DNA of 44,708 nt from Acidobacteriota bacterium (GCA_016211085.1 JACQSY010000139.1:1-44708); one strand, 5' to 3'. Shown: positions 28,224 to 36,896, counted from the stretch's first letter. Notes: generated from the sequence alone by a model not told the origin. Program-made: numbers and translations.

Positions 28224-30260
28224 ATGAATATCCGTTCCCTTCTTTACGCGAGCCGCGACCTTGAGGAGTTCCGCCGCAGGCTGAAGGCGATGGCGCAGGT
28301 GCTTGGCTGTTGGAATGCTGAGCTTGAAACGGCAATTGAGACCGCCATCTTTCACAATGACGAAGAATACCTCGGCTTCATTTCAGAGCAGCTGGAGCAG
28401 GGCATGGCCGCGAACGGACTGGAGGCTCATCCGCTCATGCCTGACCCGGATGCTGGCGAAGTCGACAGGGGAGAACTCTTTCTCGGCCAGCTCACAACCG
28501 GAGGCAATGTCCGGCTCTCTTCCGCGGACCTCCAGAAGAACATGCTGGTGGTGGCTGCACCCGGCCGCGGCAAGAGCACGCTTGTGGGAAATCTGCTGCG
28601 GCAGGTACTTGAGTCTGGCCAAGTGCGCGTGCACATTTTTGACACGACGCACGAGTACCCGGACATCCTGATTCCGCTGTTTGGTCCAGACCGTTTGCAA
28701 GTTCTTGCCGCAAGGGATGCGCGCATCAATCCTTTCAAAGGGCCGCCCACCATCAGCCATGAGGAATGGGTTATTGGCTTGCTACCGCGCGGGCTCCGAG
28801 AGTCCCTGTTCTGGCGCGACCGAACCGTGGAGATGTACCGGTGCGTTTGCCTGAAGCTTCTTGAAATCCACGGCCGCGTCACCCCTCGCTCGTTTTGCGC
28901 TACCTATGAGAAATTCGTTCCAAAGAGTCGGCAGTATTTCCAGGAGTTCGCGTCGCTGGAGCGCTTCGCCACGCTGCTGAAAACTGTGGAGACCTTCAAG
29001 TGCACCGACGGAGAAGACATCGACGAAGCTGCTTGCCATTCGCGCATTTACATGATGAAGGATTACCCTGACGACGCCCGGCTCTTCTTCGTGACCATTA
29101 ATGCGCTGCTCCACTTCGTGTCCAGGGCATACGAGCGCAACCGCAAGCTGGACCTGCTTCTTGTGTTTGACGAGCTGTCCAGCTTTTACACCCGCGAGAC
29201 CCTGGCGCAGCACACTGACAAGAGCGAGTCATTTTACCTCCAGCTCCTGCGGAACGGCCGCAAGATGGGGCTCGGTGTCACCCTGGCGGACCAAACCTAC
29301 AGCCTCATCCACGCTGTCGCACGCAGCAACTGCCAGACGAAAATAGCTCTGGATGTTCGCGATGCTCCGTCGCGGAGGGAGATTGCCCGGGACCTTGGCC
29401 TAAATCGCGAACAGGAGGAATTCCTGGCCGCGCTGTCGTGGAAACAGGAGAACCGGCGCGCGGTGGTGCAGCTACATGATTACCCCTATGCCGTTCTTGT
29501 CAACGTTCCTGTTATCGAGAAGCCACGGGCTGTGAGCGTGCAGGAATTGCAGGAGCGCATGCAGGCTGCTGCCGCGACAATGCCTGTTGATACAAGAGAG
29601 CCGTCGTCGGCCAAGCAATCTGCCCCTCCCGCACGGCTCGACGACAAGTATGAACAATTGTTAGGCGCCGTCTGCGCGGACCCGCTTGCAAGCTTCCAGG
29701 AGCACGCCACTACGATGAAGATCGCGAAGGCGACATTCTCCAGTTACGCAGACTATCTCAAGGAGAACGGCTTCCTGCACGAGCACTCGGTCTGGACCGG
29801 GAGGAGCGGCGGGCAGGAGAAGATTCTCCTGCTTACTGACAAAGGCAAGGACTACCTCCGGGACAAGGGCATAAAGAAGTTTCCCTCTGTTGGCATCGGT
29901 TCTGTGGACCACCAGTATTGGCAGCGGAAGGTGTGGCGTAAGGTTCGGACGGACGGCTGCCTGGGCGGAGTCGAGTACATGTTCAACGGGAAGAGCACGG
30001 ATGTGGGACTCATCCTCCCCAACAAGAAGGTGGCGTACGAAATCGTCTGGGACCCGAACATCGACAAGGAAGTTTCCAACCTTCAGAAGGACCTCGCTGC
30101 CGGCTTTGATGAAATTATCTTCTGCGTTCGTGATGAAGTGATGAGGCAAAAGCTTGAAATCGAATTTTTCAAAACGCTCCCGGACTGGAAGTCCCGCGCA
30201 TCCATCGTTCTCCTTGAGAGCTTCGCAGACAAGGGTAGCGCGCAGCGGAAAAAACGATGA
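28224..30260 (+). CDS. HerA/TraD-like ATPase fused to winged helix and PD-(D/E)XK-like domain
   Basis: The 678 residues fall into three parts. Residues 1-430 form a HerA/VirB4/TraG-class motor: Walker A APGRGKST at 112-119, IFDTTHEYPD near 138, Walker B LLLVFDE at 311-317, and RNGRKMGLGVTLADQ near 343-357. Residues 472-550 look like a winged helix. Residues 556-670 form a nuclease-like domain with H563, YW 565-566, E584, D593 and E606 in the spacing of a PD-(D/E)XK fold, although the usual ExK lysine is a valine. That tail resembles domains on replication/mobilisation proteins. Such motors pump or unwind DNA in conjugation, resection or defence. It ends the operon, and pieces of its last domain recur nearby. 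Confidence 0.75.
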   Translation: MNIRSLLYASRDLEEFRRRLKAMAQVLGCWNAELETAIETAIFHNDEEYLGFISEQLEQGMAANGLEAHPLMPDPDAGEVDRGELFLGQLTTGGNVRLSSADLQKNMLVVAAPGRGKSTLVGNLLRQVLESGQVRVHIFDTTHEYPDILIPLFGPDRLQVLAARDARINPFKGPPTISHEEWVIGLLPRGLRESLFWRDRTVEMYRCVCLKLLEIHGRVTPRSFCATYEKFVPKSRQYFQEFASLERFATLLKTVETFKCTDGEDIDEAACHSRIYMMKDYPDDARLFFVTINALLHFVSRAYERNRKLDLLLVFDELSSFYTRETLAQHTDKSESFYLQLLRNGRKMGLGVTLADQTYSLIHAVARSNCQTKIALDVRDAPSRREIARDLGLNREQEEFLAALSWKQENRRAVVQLHDYPYAVLVNVPVIEKPRAVSVQELQERMQAAAATMPVDTREPSSAKQSAPPARLDDKYEQLLGAVCADPLASFQEHATTMKIAKATFSSYADYLKENGFLHEHSVWTGRSGGQEKILLLTDKGKDYLRDKGIKKFPSVGIGSVDHQYWQRKVWRKVRTDGCLGGVEYMFNGKSTDVGLILPNKKVAYEIVWDPNIDKEVSNLQKDLAAGFDEIIFCVRDEVMRQKLEIEFFKTLPDWKSRASIVLLESFADKGSAQRKKR

Positions 30261-30282
30261 GCAGTGGGGCTAGATACCGAGG

Positions 30283-30513
30283 GTGAGCTTGCAAAAAGGG
30301 CAGCACCGGATTTGGAACACGATTCGGAGAAAGGGAGATTCGGGCGGCATTGAGTACGAGCTGAATGGGAAAAGAGCGGATGTGGCGGTGATTACTCCCA
30401 ACCCCAAAATCGCCTACGAAGTGGTCTGGAACGATGACCTGCCGAAAGAGCTTTCCAACCTCGAAAAGGACCTTGCTGCTGGTTTCGACCAAAGTCGTCT
30501 TTTGTGTCCGCGA
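30283..30513 (+). pseudogene. Decayed copy B of the nuclease-like domain
   Basis: Starting 22 bases after the ATPase stop, this frame reads HRIWNTIRRKGDSGGIEYELN, then GKRADVAV, KIAYEVVW and LSNLEKDLAAGFD, closely matching residues 563-629 of the ATPase with E, D and E conserved. Near 30,491 the match jumps by one base: the next frame reads VVFCVRD against IIFCVRD. Neither the motor nor the winged helix is present. It is a detached, frame-shifted domain remnant. Confidence 0.7.
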
Positions 30514-30559
30514 CCAACCGCAAAGCGGCGGCGCTCGGACACCTCGAATCTCCGTGGTT

Positions 30560-30819
30560 TGCACATTAGGGCGTCGTTGATTCTGATGCCTGCCGATTCT
30601 GCTAAGGTCGTGGCGTTTGCCGCAGAATCCTGCCTGAAGTCGACCCATTCTACGGACGGGTGGAACACGATTGTGTGGGCTCGCTCTGCCGCCCGCGCGC
30701 GGCCGAAGAACCCCGCGATCTTATGAAAGACCTCCGACAGAATCACGACGTTCATCCCGATGCTCTGCTTGGAAATACACGACTGGATCGCCCGCATAAT
30801 TAACGTTCCTTCTTCCGAA
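30560..30819 (-). pseudogene. Truncated PIN-domain remnant
   Basis: On the - strand the frame reads NVVILSEVFHKIAGFF, then FHPSVEWVDF and NATTLAESAGIRINDALM. This matches the middle and third acidic motif of PIN ribonuclease toxins. The N-terminal strand with the first aspartate is missing, and the frame loses similarity right after DALM. It is wedged between the copy B domain remnant and the 3' end of the ankyrin gene. Confidence 0.45.
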
Positions 30820-32337
30820 ATTCTATCCACGAAAGCAAACCCTCCGCTGCAGACGGTGCGATGAAGGACAGCGTATCAAGGCCGGAGACCAGCCACCGCT
30901 GGCGATCCTGTGCCTGCAGGGCTTTTCTCAATTCACCAAATTCCTTTCGGACGGAAACCATGCTAAACATCAAGCGATCTAAGATTGCCACAATTTTGGA
31001 AATACTGCGCACTTCCAGGTCACCAAAATCATGCTGAACGTAGTCAGCACCTGCGGCACATATGGGCCAAAGAAAATGTTCCAGATGTAAGGCTAATTGC
31101 GCCAAGTCCACGTCGAGTGGGTTGGCACCAGCTTCTTTCAACAATTGCATCGCCTGATTGGCGTCGTCTTTTATTGGCTGCATCTCCGCAAGCTCGGCAG
31201 CATGCCACAGAGCCGTTCGTCCTTTATTATCCCGCACAGTCACATCGGCGCGCCAGCAGCGAGTATGGCCTTGATCGTGGGAGCATGGCGGCTCATCACC
31301 GCATACATTAGGGGAGTGATCCCGGCTCTGTCCTTGAAATTTGGATCTGCGCCACGTTCAATCAGGGCAATAACACTGTTGAGGTAGCCAGCAGCATCTG
31401 AGTTTCGGGCAAATGCGAGAATCAAACCGTGCCTAGCCGCGTGCATCAGTGGTGTGCAGCCGGACTCGTCTTGCGCATCCACGGGAGCCCCACAGTCGAT
31501 GAGGGTTCGTATCATTTCAGCGTCGCCAAACGTTGACGCATATGCCAATGCTGTATAGCCGTTGTTGTCCCGTGTGTCAGCACCAATTCCGGATGCCAAA
31601 AAGACTTTCGTCAACACGGCATCCCCGTTTTGACGCGGCTAAAGAACGCCTCAGGCGTGAATTGAAATCCCAACTCATCAAGGTGCGACCGTGCGTTTTT
31701 AGTCCTGTTGAATTCTCGCTGAGCCCAAAAATACCTCAATTCGGAGTCAAGGAAGGCTTCCAGAAGATTTGCACAACGCCCCGCTGAGTTGATACAGTAA
31801 ACAGCCCCATCAACCGCAGCTGGAGGCTGACCTATGCGCGTAGTTTCAAAACTGGGATCACAAAGCGCCGCATTTGTACGTTCAATAAGAAGTAGCCTTT
31901 CTTCCAGTATCATCTGTCTACCGGCATCAAAGAAGGCAGCCCAGTGGATCTTGTCGTGCAGGAAACCTCGCAACCCCAATTCCCTTAGAAATCGCATAAG
32001 CAAGGGCGGATTTTTGCAACACTCCTCTGCTGATGAGCGTCCCTTTGGTATTGTCTTCACCGAGCTGCTGAATTTTGGCGTGAAACTCTTCAACGTCGCT
32101 TACGGGAACAGGATTCGAATAGTCTTTGCACTCCCACACCCATATCAGTGACGGTTGCTCCGATCCAGAAACATAAAGCTCTATTGAGATGTCAAATATG
32201 ATCTTTCGATGACGGTCCTTGGAAAAATATCCCTTTCGATAGTGAACGAGACACGCGTCAGGCCGAAGGCCGAACTGGCCCAAGTTGCGACGAACCGCAT
32301 CGAATACCTCCAATTCGAAACAGGTCCCTTTTGTCAT
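30800..32337 (-). pseudogene. Mrr-like restriction nuclease fused to ankyrin repeats, broken by frameshifts
   Basis: Four overlapping - strand frames read as one gene. The first (from 32337) has an Mrr-like PD-(D/E)XK core: IIFDISIE (D49), ECKDY (E69, K71) and LQKSALAYAISKGIGVARF. Near 31,962 it continues one frame over as LHDKIHWAAFF and runs to FTPEAFFSRVKTG. Near 31,614 a second shift leads to DAVLTKVFLASGIGADTRDNNGYTAL-type ankyrin repeats. Near 31,245 a two-base GC insertion shifts into VRDNKGRTALWHAAELA and the C-terminus. An intact ancestor would have about 500 residues. Three indels indicate a pseudogene, or clustered sequencing errors. Confidence 0.7.
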
Positions 32338-32812
32338 TTATGCGCTGCGTTGTCACGCCTTTCTCATAGAGTGCGACAAGCATACACGTGCCGGGCAGAA
32401 CTTTACTACCGCGTCACCGCTGACCCCTTAAGGAATCCAGAGAAGGCCAACGTAACGGACTGCGCTTGCCGTCAGGGTGGGTTGGAACTGGCTGGCGAGT
32501 GAACCGAGCGGCCAAAGGCTCATCCACGATGATGGCCGTTAGTCGTCGCTCAGTAGGCCCATCTCGAATAAAAATCGCGACGGTTGCTTGCCCCAGCCGC
32601 GGTAGGAGATTCCTCCTCCCGCTACGCCGCCTTTCCTCGCCTCCGGGCCAGGAAAACCACGGCCACCGAGCCTCGATAAGTGTTTGGTGCAGGTTCTGAA
32701 ACCTGCCCGCGAACTGTGAAATCAAGTCAGAGAACGAAGAGAAACAACAAGGACCTCACCGAAAGAACGAAAAAGCGCTATGGAGTGGTGCGCCTATTGA
32801 CAACCGGGGACC
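32338..32812. other. Non-coding gap, no gene recognised
   Basis: These 475 bases lie between the divergent 5' end of the nuclease-ankyrin gene and the 3' end of the next - strand gene. Short frames exist on both strands but none has a ribosome site or recognisable domain. The inverted pair GCAGGTTTC/GAAACCTGC near 32,690-32,708 forms a tight hairpin. Otherwise I see nothing. Confidence 0.35.
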
Positions 32813-33469
32813 TTATAAGTGTTGGGCGGTGCCTGCGCTTCCGAAAGTGGCGTCCTTGCCGCGTGAGACATACTCCCAGAGATGCTCGCGTAGATACCAG
32901 CGGCGTCTGTCCTCATTGATGTCAAACGACGGAATCTTCGTGTCAAGTGCCTTCGCGATCAGCGATGGATTCGCTACGTGCGGGCCAGCATGCTTGTGCT
33001 TGAACAGGAACTCAAATGCCTCCCCTCGCTCGACGAAATCGCTCCGGTTCCGCCACCGTTCGATGTTCGGGCCCAGGGTGCCACCAAGTGCTGCGCCTGC
33101 GCCGGCACCGACCAGAGTGCCTTGGCCCAGGGTTAGGCCTCCAGAGAGGATGTCAGCTGTCGCTCCGACCACGAGGCCGATGAAACCGCCCAGGCCAACC
33201 GCCCAGTTGAGGCGGTCCCGCACCTCGTTACGAGGATTCGTCACTCTCACGATCGCAGGAACGGCTGCAAGGAGCGCAAGAGGCGAAAGGAGGGCGAGCG
33301 CTCCAAGCCGCGCCGCGTACTGTCCAACAAAGAACAAGACTACAACGGAGGCAAGTGTATACAGGAGCATTGCCTCGAGCTGGACGACGTGGTCTTTGAT
33401 CTCGGGCAGGAGGGGGTCACGCTTCGGAGGTGTTTCGTGCTGCGTCGGTTCCTGTGACGTTGATTCCAT
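32813..33469 (-). CDS. Glycine-zipper membrane protein (218 aa), unknown function
   Basis: Two hydrophobic stretches near residues 33-72 (LLYTLASVVVLFFVGQ, then ALLSPLALLAAVPAIV) are followed by a glycine-zipper region near 88-130 (GLGGFIGLVVGAT and GTLVGAGAGAALGGTLG). A soluble charged C-terminal third follows. Glycine zippers occur in pore-forming or membrane-spanning oligomers. Start ATG 33469 has GAGGAAGAGAC upstream. It lies between inverted copies of GTTGGGCGG. No family is recognised. Confidence 0.6.
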   Translation of the reverse strand: MESTSQEPTQHETPPKRDPLLPEIKDHVVQLEAMLLYTLASVVVLFFVGQYAARLGALALLSPLALLAAVPAIVRVTNPRNEVRDRLNWAVGLGGFIGLVVGATADILSGGLTLGQGTLVGAGAGAALGGTLGPNIERWRNRSDFVERGEAFEFLFKHKHAGPHVANPSLIAKALDTKIPSFDINEDRRRWYLREHLWEYVSRGKDATFGSAGTAQHL

Positions 33470-33653
33470 GTCTCTTCCTCCTTACCGTCCGCCCAACGTA
33501 TAGAGTTTTAGCCAGAATGCCTCAGAGAGCAACGATGAAATTGAGGCAGTGTTTCGGGGCAACGTGGATAAAACTTATTGAACTGAACCGCCCAACGGGA
33601 AAGTTACGCTTTTCTATGGGGATTGTAAAGGAGCACGCGGTGGGATGGATCCA

Positions 33654-34118
33654 TCAACCCGGGCCTTGCGCGGTCCGACAGCTTGGCCTTGATTGCCTCT
33701 GCTCGTAAAGAGAATCCAGATATCGGTTCATTTCAGCTCTGTCCTCTGTTCTCATTCTCTGTACCGTCGCCGTGAACTCTTCGTAGCTTGTCCTGGCCTT
33801 TGCGAAGTTGCATCTGACGCAGCAGATGATGAGGTTGGCCGCGGAGCTGTCCGGCTTGCTGCTTAGCGGCACCTTGTGATCGAGAGAGAGCGCGGTCTTG
33901 AAGTCGTATGCGTGCGCGTAGAGGTTGAGCGGGACGCCACAGTAGTGGCATGCAAGTCCTTCAGCAAGAACCCTGTTCACAAGCGCGTTGATGATGTCCT
34001 TCGCTGGAGCAGTAGTGCCGAGCCTGCGAGCGTCGAGCCGCTGCAGCAGTTTGTAGTAACGCCTCGTGAGGACCCACCTAAGCCGGTTCATGTCGTAACT
34101 CATGAAATCGCCAACCAC
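33654..34118 (-). CDS. HNH endonuclease
   Basis: The 154 residues show an HNH core: CHYCGVPLNLY near 57-67, ALSLDHKVPLS near 75-85 with the DH pair, SAANLIICCVRCNFAKA near 91-107, with four zinc-binding cysteines in two C-x2-C pairs. Such small nucleases cut DNA in phages, restriction systems and mobile elements. The N-terminus is basic and may bind DNA. The start is GTG 34118 or ATG 34103. It is a single-gene unit on the - strand. Confidence 0.75.
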   Translation of the reverse strand: MVGDFMSYDMNRLRWVLTRRYYKLLQRLDARRLGTTAPAKDIINALVNRVLAEGLACHYCGVPLNLYAHAYDFKTALSLDHKVPLSSKPDSSAANLIICCVRCNFAKARTSYEEFTATVQRMRTEDRAEMNRYLDSLYEQRQSRPSCRTAQGPG

Positions 34119-34302
34119 GTCTGCGCCGTGATCTGTAAAGCTAATGGTGCCGGGTGTTCTTAAAGAAGAGTGTTTTGCGTTTTGCAGTCCATTTGGTCAG
34201 CTTCGACCCTCGGCTAAATCCCTCCGGCAGAATGTGAGGCTCCTCTTTAAGCCCTCCGGAGGCGATGGATGGGAACGCCAGTGAGCTTGAAAACAAATGT
34301 AA

Positions 34303-34327
34303 AAAACGTTAACTTTAAATTGTTTGC
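34303..34327 (+). promoter_or_regulatory. AT-rich promoter-like box before the PIN/UPF0175 pair
   Basis: AACGTTAACTTTAAATTG is a strongly AT-rich stretch in GC-rich surroundings, about 30-45 bases before the PIN start codon. CTTTAAATT could serve as an archaeal TATA box. No clear -35/-10 pair is visible. Confidence 0.3.
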
Positions 34328-34353
34328 TGGCCATATGAGTAAGGGGGACTGGT

Positions 34354-34869
34354 TTGATTGTCGTGGATGCATCGCCGTTGATCGCCTTGGCCAAGATGAG
34401 GAGGCTGGCGCTACTGAAGAAAATTTACGGCGCAGTGATTGTTGCGCCCGAGGTGAAAGCAGAGGTGGTTGAAGGCGGAAAGGCAGTGGGAGCCCCCGAG
34501 GTAAGGCTGGTGGAGGCGGCGATAAGGGATGGCTGGATTCAGGAGGCAGAACTCACGGGCAAGGAGAAAAAGATGGCTCAGGATCTCCTTGGAAACACCC
34601 GTCTGGCCAAAGGAGAGGTCGAGAGCATTGTTTTGGCGCGCTGCCGTAAGCTGATGGTGATCCTTGATGATAAGGAAGCCCGCGCTGTTGCATCTGCGAT
34701 GCGGGCAGAGCACATTGGAACCGCAGGCGTCCTGCTGGACGCATACCTGAGTGGGGCGCTGGATTACGGTGAGCTGGAGGAAGCGGTGAGAGAGCTTGGA
34801 GGCGTCATCTGGCTGTCCCCTGATGTCGTTGCGGAAATCTTAAGGCAGGCGCGAGGGATGAGAAAATGA
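34354..34869 (+). CDS. PIN-domain toxin (DUF3368-like ribonuclease)
   Basis: The 171 residues start IVVDASPLIALAKMRRLALL, the PIN signature with the first catalytic aspartate at residue 5. PEVKAEVVEGG follows near residue 32, LAKGEVESIVLA near 84 and VILDDKEARAVASAM near 100, with LGTAGVLLDAYL-like spacing. All acidic positions look intact. The start is TTG after a GGGGGA ribosome site. It overlaps the next gene by four bases (ATGA), so it forms a toxin-antitoxin operon in which the RNase is neutralised by the downstream protein. Confidence 0.85.
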   Translation: MIVVDASPLIALAKMRRLALLKKIYGAVIVAPEVKAEVVEGGKAVGAPEVRLVEAAIRDGWIQEAELTGKEKKMAQDLLGNTRLAKGEVESIVLARCRKLMVILDDKEARAVASAMRAEHIGTAGVLLDAYLSGALDYGELEEAVRELGGVIWLSPDVVAEILRQARGMRK

Positions 34870-35189
34870 GCAAGGAAAAAATGGTGGGAACAAGGTTGCC
34901 CCAGGAGCTTGTGCGGGAGCTGGAGCGGATAGAGAAAGCGGAGCAGAGCGACCGCTCAACTACTGTAAGGAAGCTGCTTTACAAGGCAGTCGGCGAGTGG
35001 AAAAAGGAGTACTGCGGCCGGCAGTACGGTGAGGGAAAGATGACGCTTGCCCGGGCCGCGCAGGAGGCAGGTGTTTCGCTCTGGGAAATGATGAGCTATG
35101 TCCGGGAGCACAAGGTAGCTGCGCAGTATGAGCTTGAGGATTTCAGGAAAGACGTGGCAGCAGTTCTCCGCAGGACAGGCTCCAAGTGA
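34866..35189 (+). CDS. UPF0175-type antitoxin with ribbon-helix-helix N-terminus
   Basis: The 107 residues have an N-terminal RHH-like part (GTRLPQELVRELERIEKAEQ and STTVRKLLYKAVGEW). The UPF0175 signature follows: LARAAQEAGVSLWEMMSYVREHKV near 59-82, a helix-turn-helix-like segment. UPF0175 proteins pair with DUF3368-type PIN toxins, often in archaea and cyanobacteria. Translational coupling to the toxin supports the call. The RHH part suggests autorepression of the operon. Confidence 0.82.
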   Translation: MSKEKMVGTRLPQELVRELERIEKAEQSDRSTTVRKLLYKAVGEWKKEYCGRQYGEGKMTLARAAQEAGVSLWEMMSYVREHKVAAQYELEDFRKDVAAVLRRTGSK

Positions 35190-35262
35190 AGGCAAGAGAA
35201 GGCAAGAGCGTCGAGGTCGCCACCTTTTTTTCTGACCGGAGGGTCGCGTGAAAAGTAGTATG

Positions 35263-35361
35263 GGGCTTGCCTATCGCCTGTTGTACTATCGCGTCTGGTA
35301 ACAGGTCCGAGGCAAGGGAGACGGTGGTGGCATCGAGTACGAGCTGAACGAATGTAAACCC
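35263..35361 (+). pseudogene. Decayed copy C of the nuclease-like domain
   Basis: Just after the antitoxin gene one frame reads MGLAYRLLYYRVW, a stop, then QVRGKGDGGGIEYELNE before similarity ends. This parallels VGIGSVDHQYWQRKVW and GGVEYMFNG in the ATPase tail; IEYELN is identical to copy B. It is a stop-interrupted fragment about 30 codons long and not functional. Confidence 0.55.
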
Positions 35362-35619
35362 TCTCCACGAGAAGTGAGGGAGTACCGAAAGAATGAAAGG
35401 AATAGTAGGCAGCAATGAAAAAAAAGGCTGCCAACTAGTTTCTGAAGCCTATGGAACGGTTCGCCTTTGCCGGTTATTTAGGGAAAATTCTTGAGACACT
35501 AATTCAACGAGGGCTGCAGCTTCCCTTCCACTGGGCGTTCGTCTCAGCCGACGGCTCCTGGAAGGTGGATCACGCGCCGCTTGCGGCTGATCGTCAGACC
35601 GTTCGATTGAAAGACTGTG

Positions 35620-36396
35620 ATGTCCACAAAGCGAAACAAAAGCCGCGAAGTTGAGGGAAGTATCGCCGCACCTGGGCCTGCACCACAACCACCAGCACCC
35701 ACAGACAAAACCGGTGTAAGGGGAGAGAACCTCACTCCCGGAGTGAAGGTGCCGACAGACCGTGACCTTCTGGCTGTCCATATGGAAGAGTTCAAGGTCA
35801 TGCATGGTCAGATTCTGGAACGATCCAAGATTCGGCAGCAGCTACTTCAAGTGGGGACTCTTTTGTCGGTTGCCGTTCTTGGGTTCTTTGGCTCCAACAT
35901 CATCGAGCCGGACTTCTTCTCCAACTACAGCCTTTCATTCTGTCTTTTCCTGCTGCTTGTGCCGTTTCCTTTCTACTCTCTGGCTGTGTACTATGGCCAC
36001 ATGGATTACATGATCGGCATCACGGCGCGCTACATCCATTCCGAGCTCCGTCCGCGAGTAGCGCGTGTAGTCAGGAGTGACGAGTTCTGGCGCAATGAGG
36101 ACTTTTTCGAGAAGGGTCGAGCGGTCAGCGGCCGGACCATCAAGGAGTGGTTCGGAACTTTCGGAATGCTTCTCTTCATTCCGACCGTTCTGAATGGTCT
36201 GGGTTTGCTATACCTTACCGAGCACTGGAGTCGGATTCCTCATTCGGTGCAGAAGGCCATCCTCGGCTGGTCGGTGGTGAATCTCTCGCTCTACATGATA
36301 AGCATCAAAGAGTCGTTTGCGGGCGTAGATGTGCTCAAGAGGATAACGCATGGGGATAAAGGCAAGGCTGATAAGGCGTCGACAGATATTAATTAA
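35620..36396 (+). CDS. Four-helix membrane protein (258 aa), unknown function
   Basis: A proline-rich disordered N-terminus (PGPAPQPPAPTDKTG) precedes a helix and two hydrophobic hairpins: LLSVAVLGFFGSNII with SFCLFLLLVPFPFYSLAVYY near 90-130, and FGMLLFIPTVLNGLGLLYL with AILGWSVVNLSLYMISI near 190-235. No family is recognised. ATG 35620 is used; GTG 35617 is adjacent. The stop codon lies two bases before an attC-like site at 36399, as in integron cassettes. Confidence 0.6.
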   Translation: MSTKRNKSREVEGSIAAPGPAPQPPAPTDKTGVRGENLTPGVKVPTDRDLLAVHMEEFKVMHGQILERSKIRQQLLQVGTLLSVAVLGFFGSNIIEPDFFSNYSLSFCLFLLLVPFPFYSLAVYYGHMDYMIGITARYIHSELRPRVARVVRSDEFWRNEDFFEKGRAVSGRTIKEWFGTFGMLLFIPTVLNGLGLLYLTEHWSRIPHSVQKAILGWSVVNLSLYMISIKESFAGVDVLKRITHGDKGKADKASTDIN

Positions 36397-36398
36397 TC

Positions 36399-36456
36399 GC
36401 ACAACGGCATGCAGGCGACTCCCAATAGCACCGTCCGCTGATGCCAAGCGCTAGAC
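36399..36456. other. attC-like (59-base-element-like) site
   Basis: The layout is GCACAAC, then GGCATGCAGGCGAC, a 13-base loop, GTCCGCTGATGCC and GCTAGAC. The two long arms pair with an unpaired G in the left arm, as in the extrahelical bases of attC. The outer boxes are near, but not exact, matches to RYYYAAC and GTTRRRY. A perfect GTTAGAC follows at 36469-36475. No integron integrase is in the window. Confidence 0.4.
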
Positions 36457-36493
36457 GGCATCGTTGAGGTTAGACATGACGCGCAAGGACGCA

Positions 36494-36820
36494 TCACCCG
36501 TGTACCTCAGAAGCAGTGCGTACGTGAGCTGCACGGGGCCCCGCCGCGCCCTTGTAGCTCCAGGAAAAGCCCACCGGGCTGCGGGGGTAGGATTTGAGGG
36601 ATTCTTTCAGGGAGAGGGGAGGGTCGCCTATGAAGACTTCGCCTGAGTCCCAGATTCCTTTGATTTTAATTGTATCAGATGTGTTCTTGACCATGGTACC
36701 AGCTAATTTTTGCCCCGAATCTTTAAAAGCTTGCCCGCTCGCGGAAAGTGAGCGCGCGAGGCTGATTGCAGAAGCAACAACTCCATTTTTCCGTCTCCTC
36801 TGGCCTCCTTTGAAGGCCAT
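36494..36820 (-). CDS. Small basic hypothetical protein (108 aa)
   Basis: The frame begins MAFKGGQRRRKNGVVASAI, followed by an amphipathic stretch SLARSLSASGQAFKDSGQKL and a beta-rich part with IKIKGIWDSGEVFIGDPP. A GGAGG ribosome site lies nine bases before ATG 36820, which decides this start over 36847. No family is recognised. It is divergent from the next + strand gene. Confidence 0.45.
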   Translation of the reverse strand: MAFKGGQRRRKNGVVASAISLARSLSASGQAFKDSGQKLAGTMVKNTSDTIKIKGIWDSGEVFIGDPPLSLKESLKSYPRSPVGFSWSYKGAAGPRAAHVRTASEVHG

Positions 36821-36896
36821 GGTATGATGCCTCCGAGGATTGCGCATTCCAAGAATTCCAAGAGGCGAATTGATCGAAGTGGAGGGAGGCTTCTAA

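Noticed and set aside
30480..30560. Continuation of the PIN remnant in another frame (LRLVADTKDD)
   Set aside because: The opposite strand reads VVFCVRD, which matches the ATPase tail at six of seven positions or with conservative change, so the antisense similarity is probably chance.
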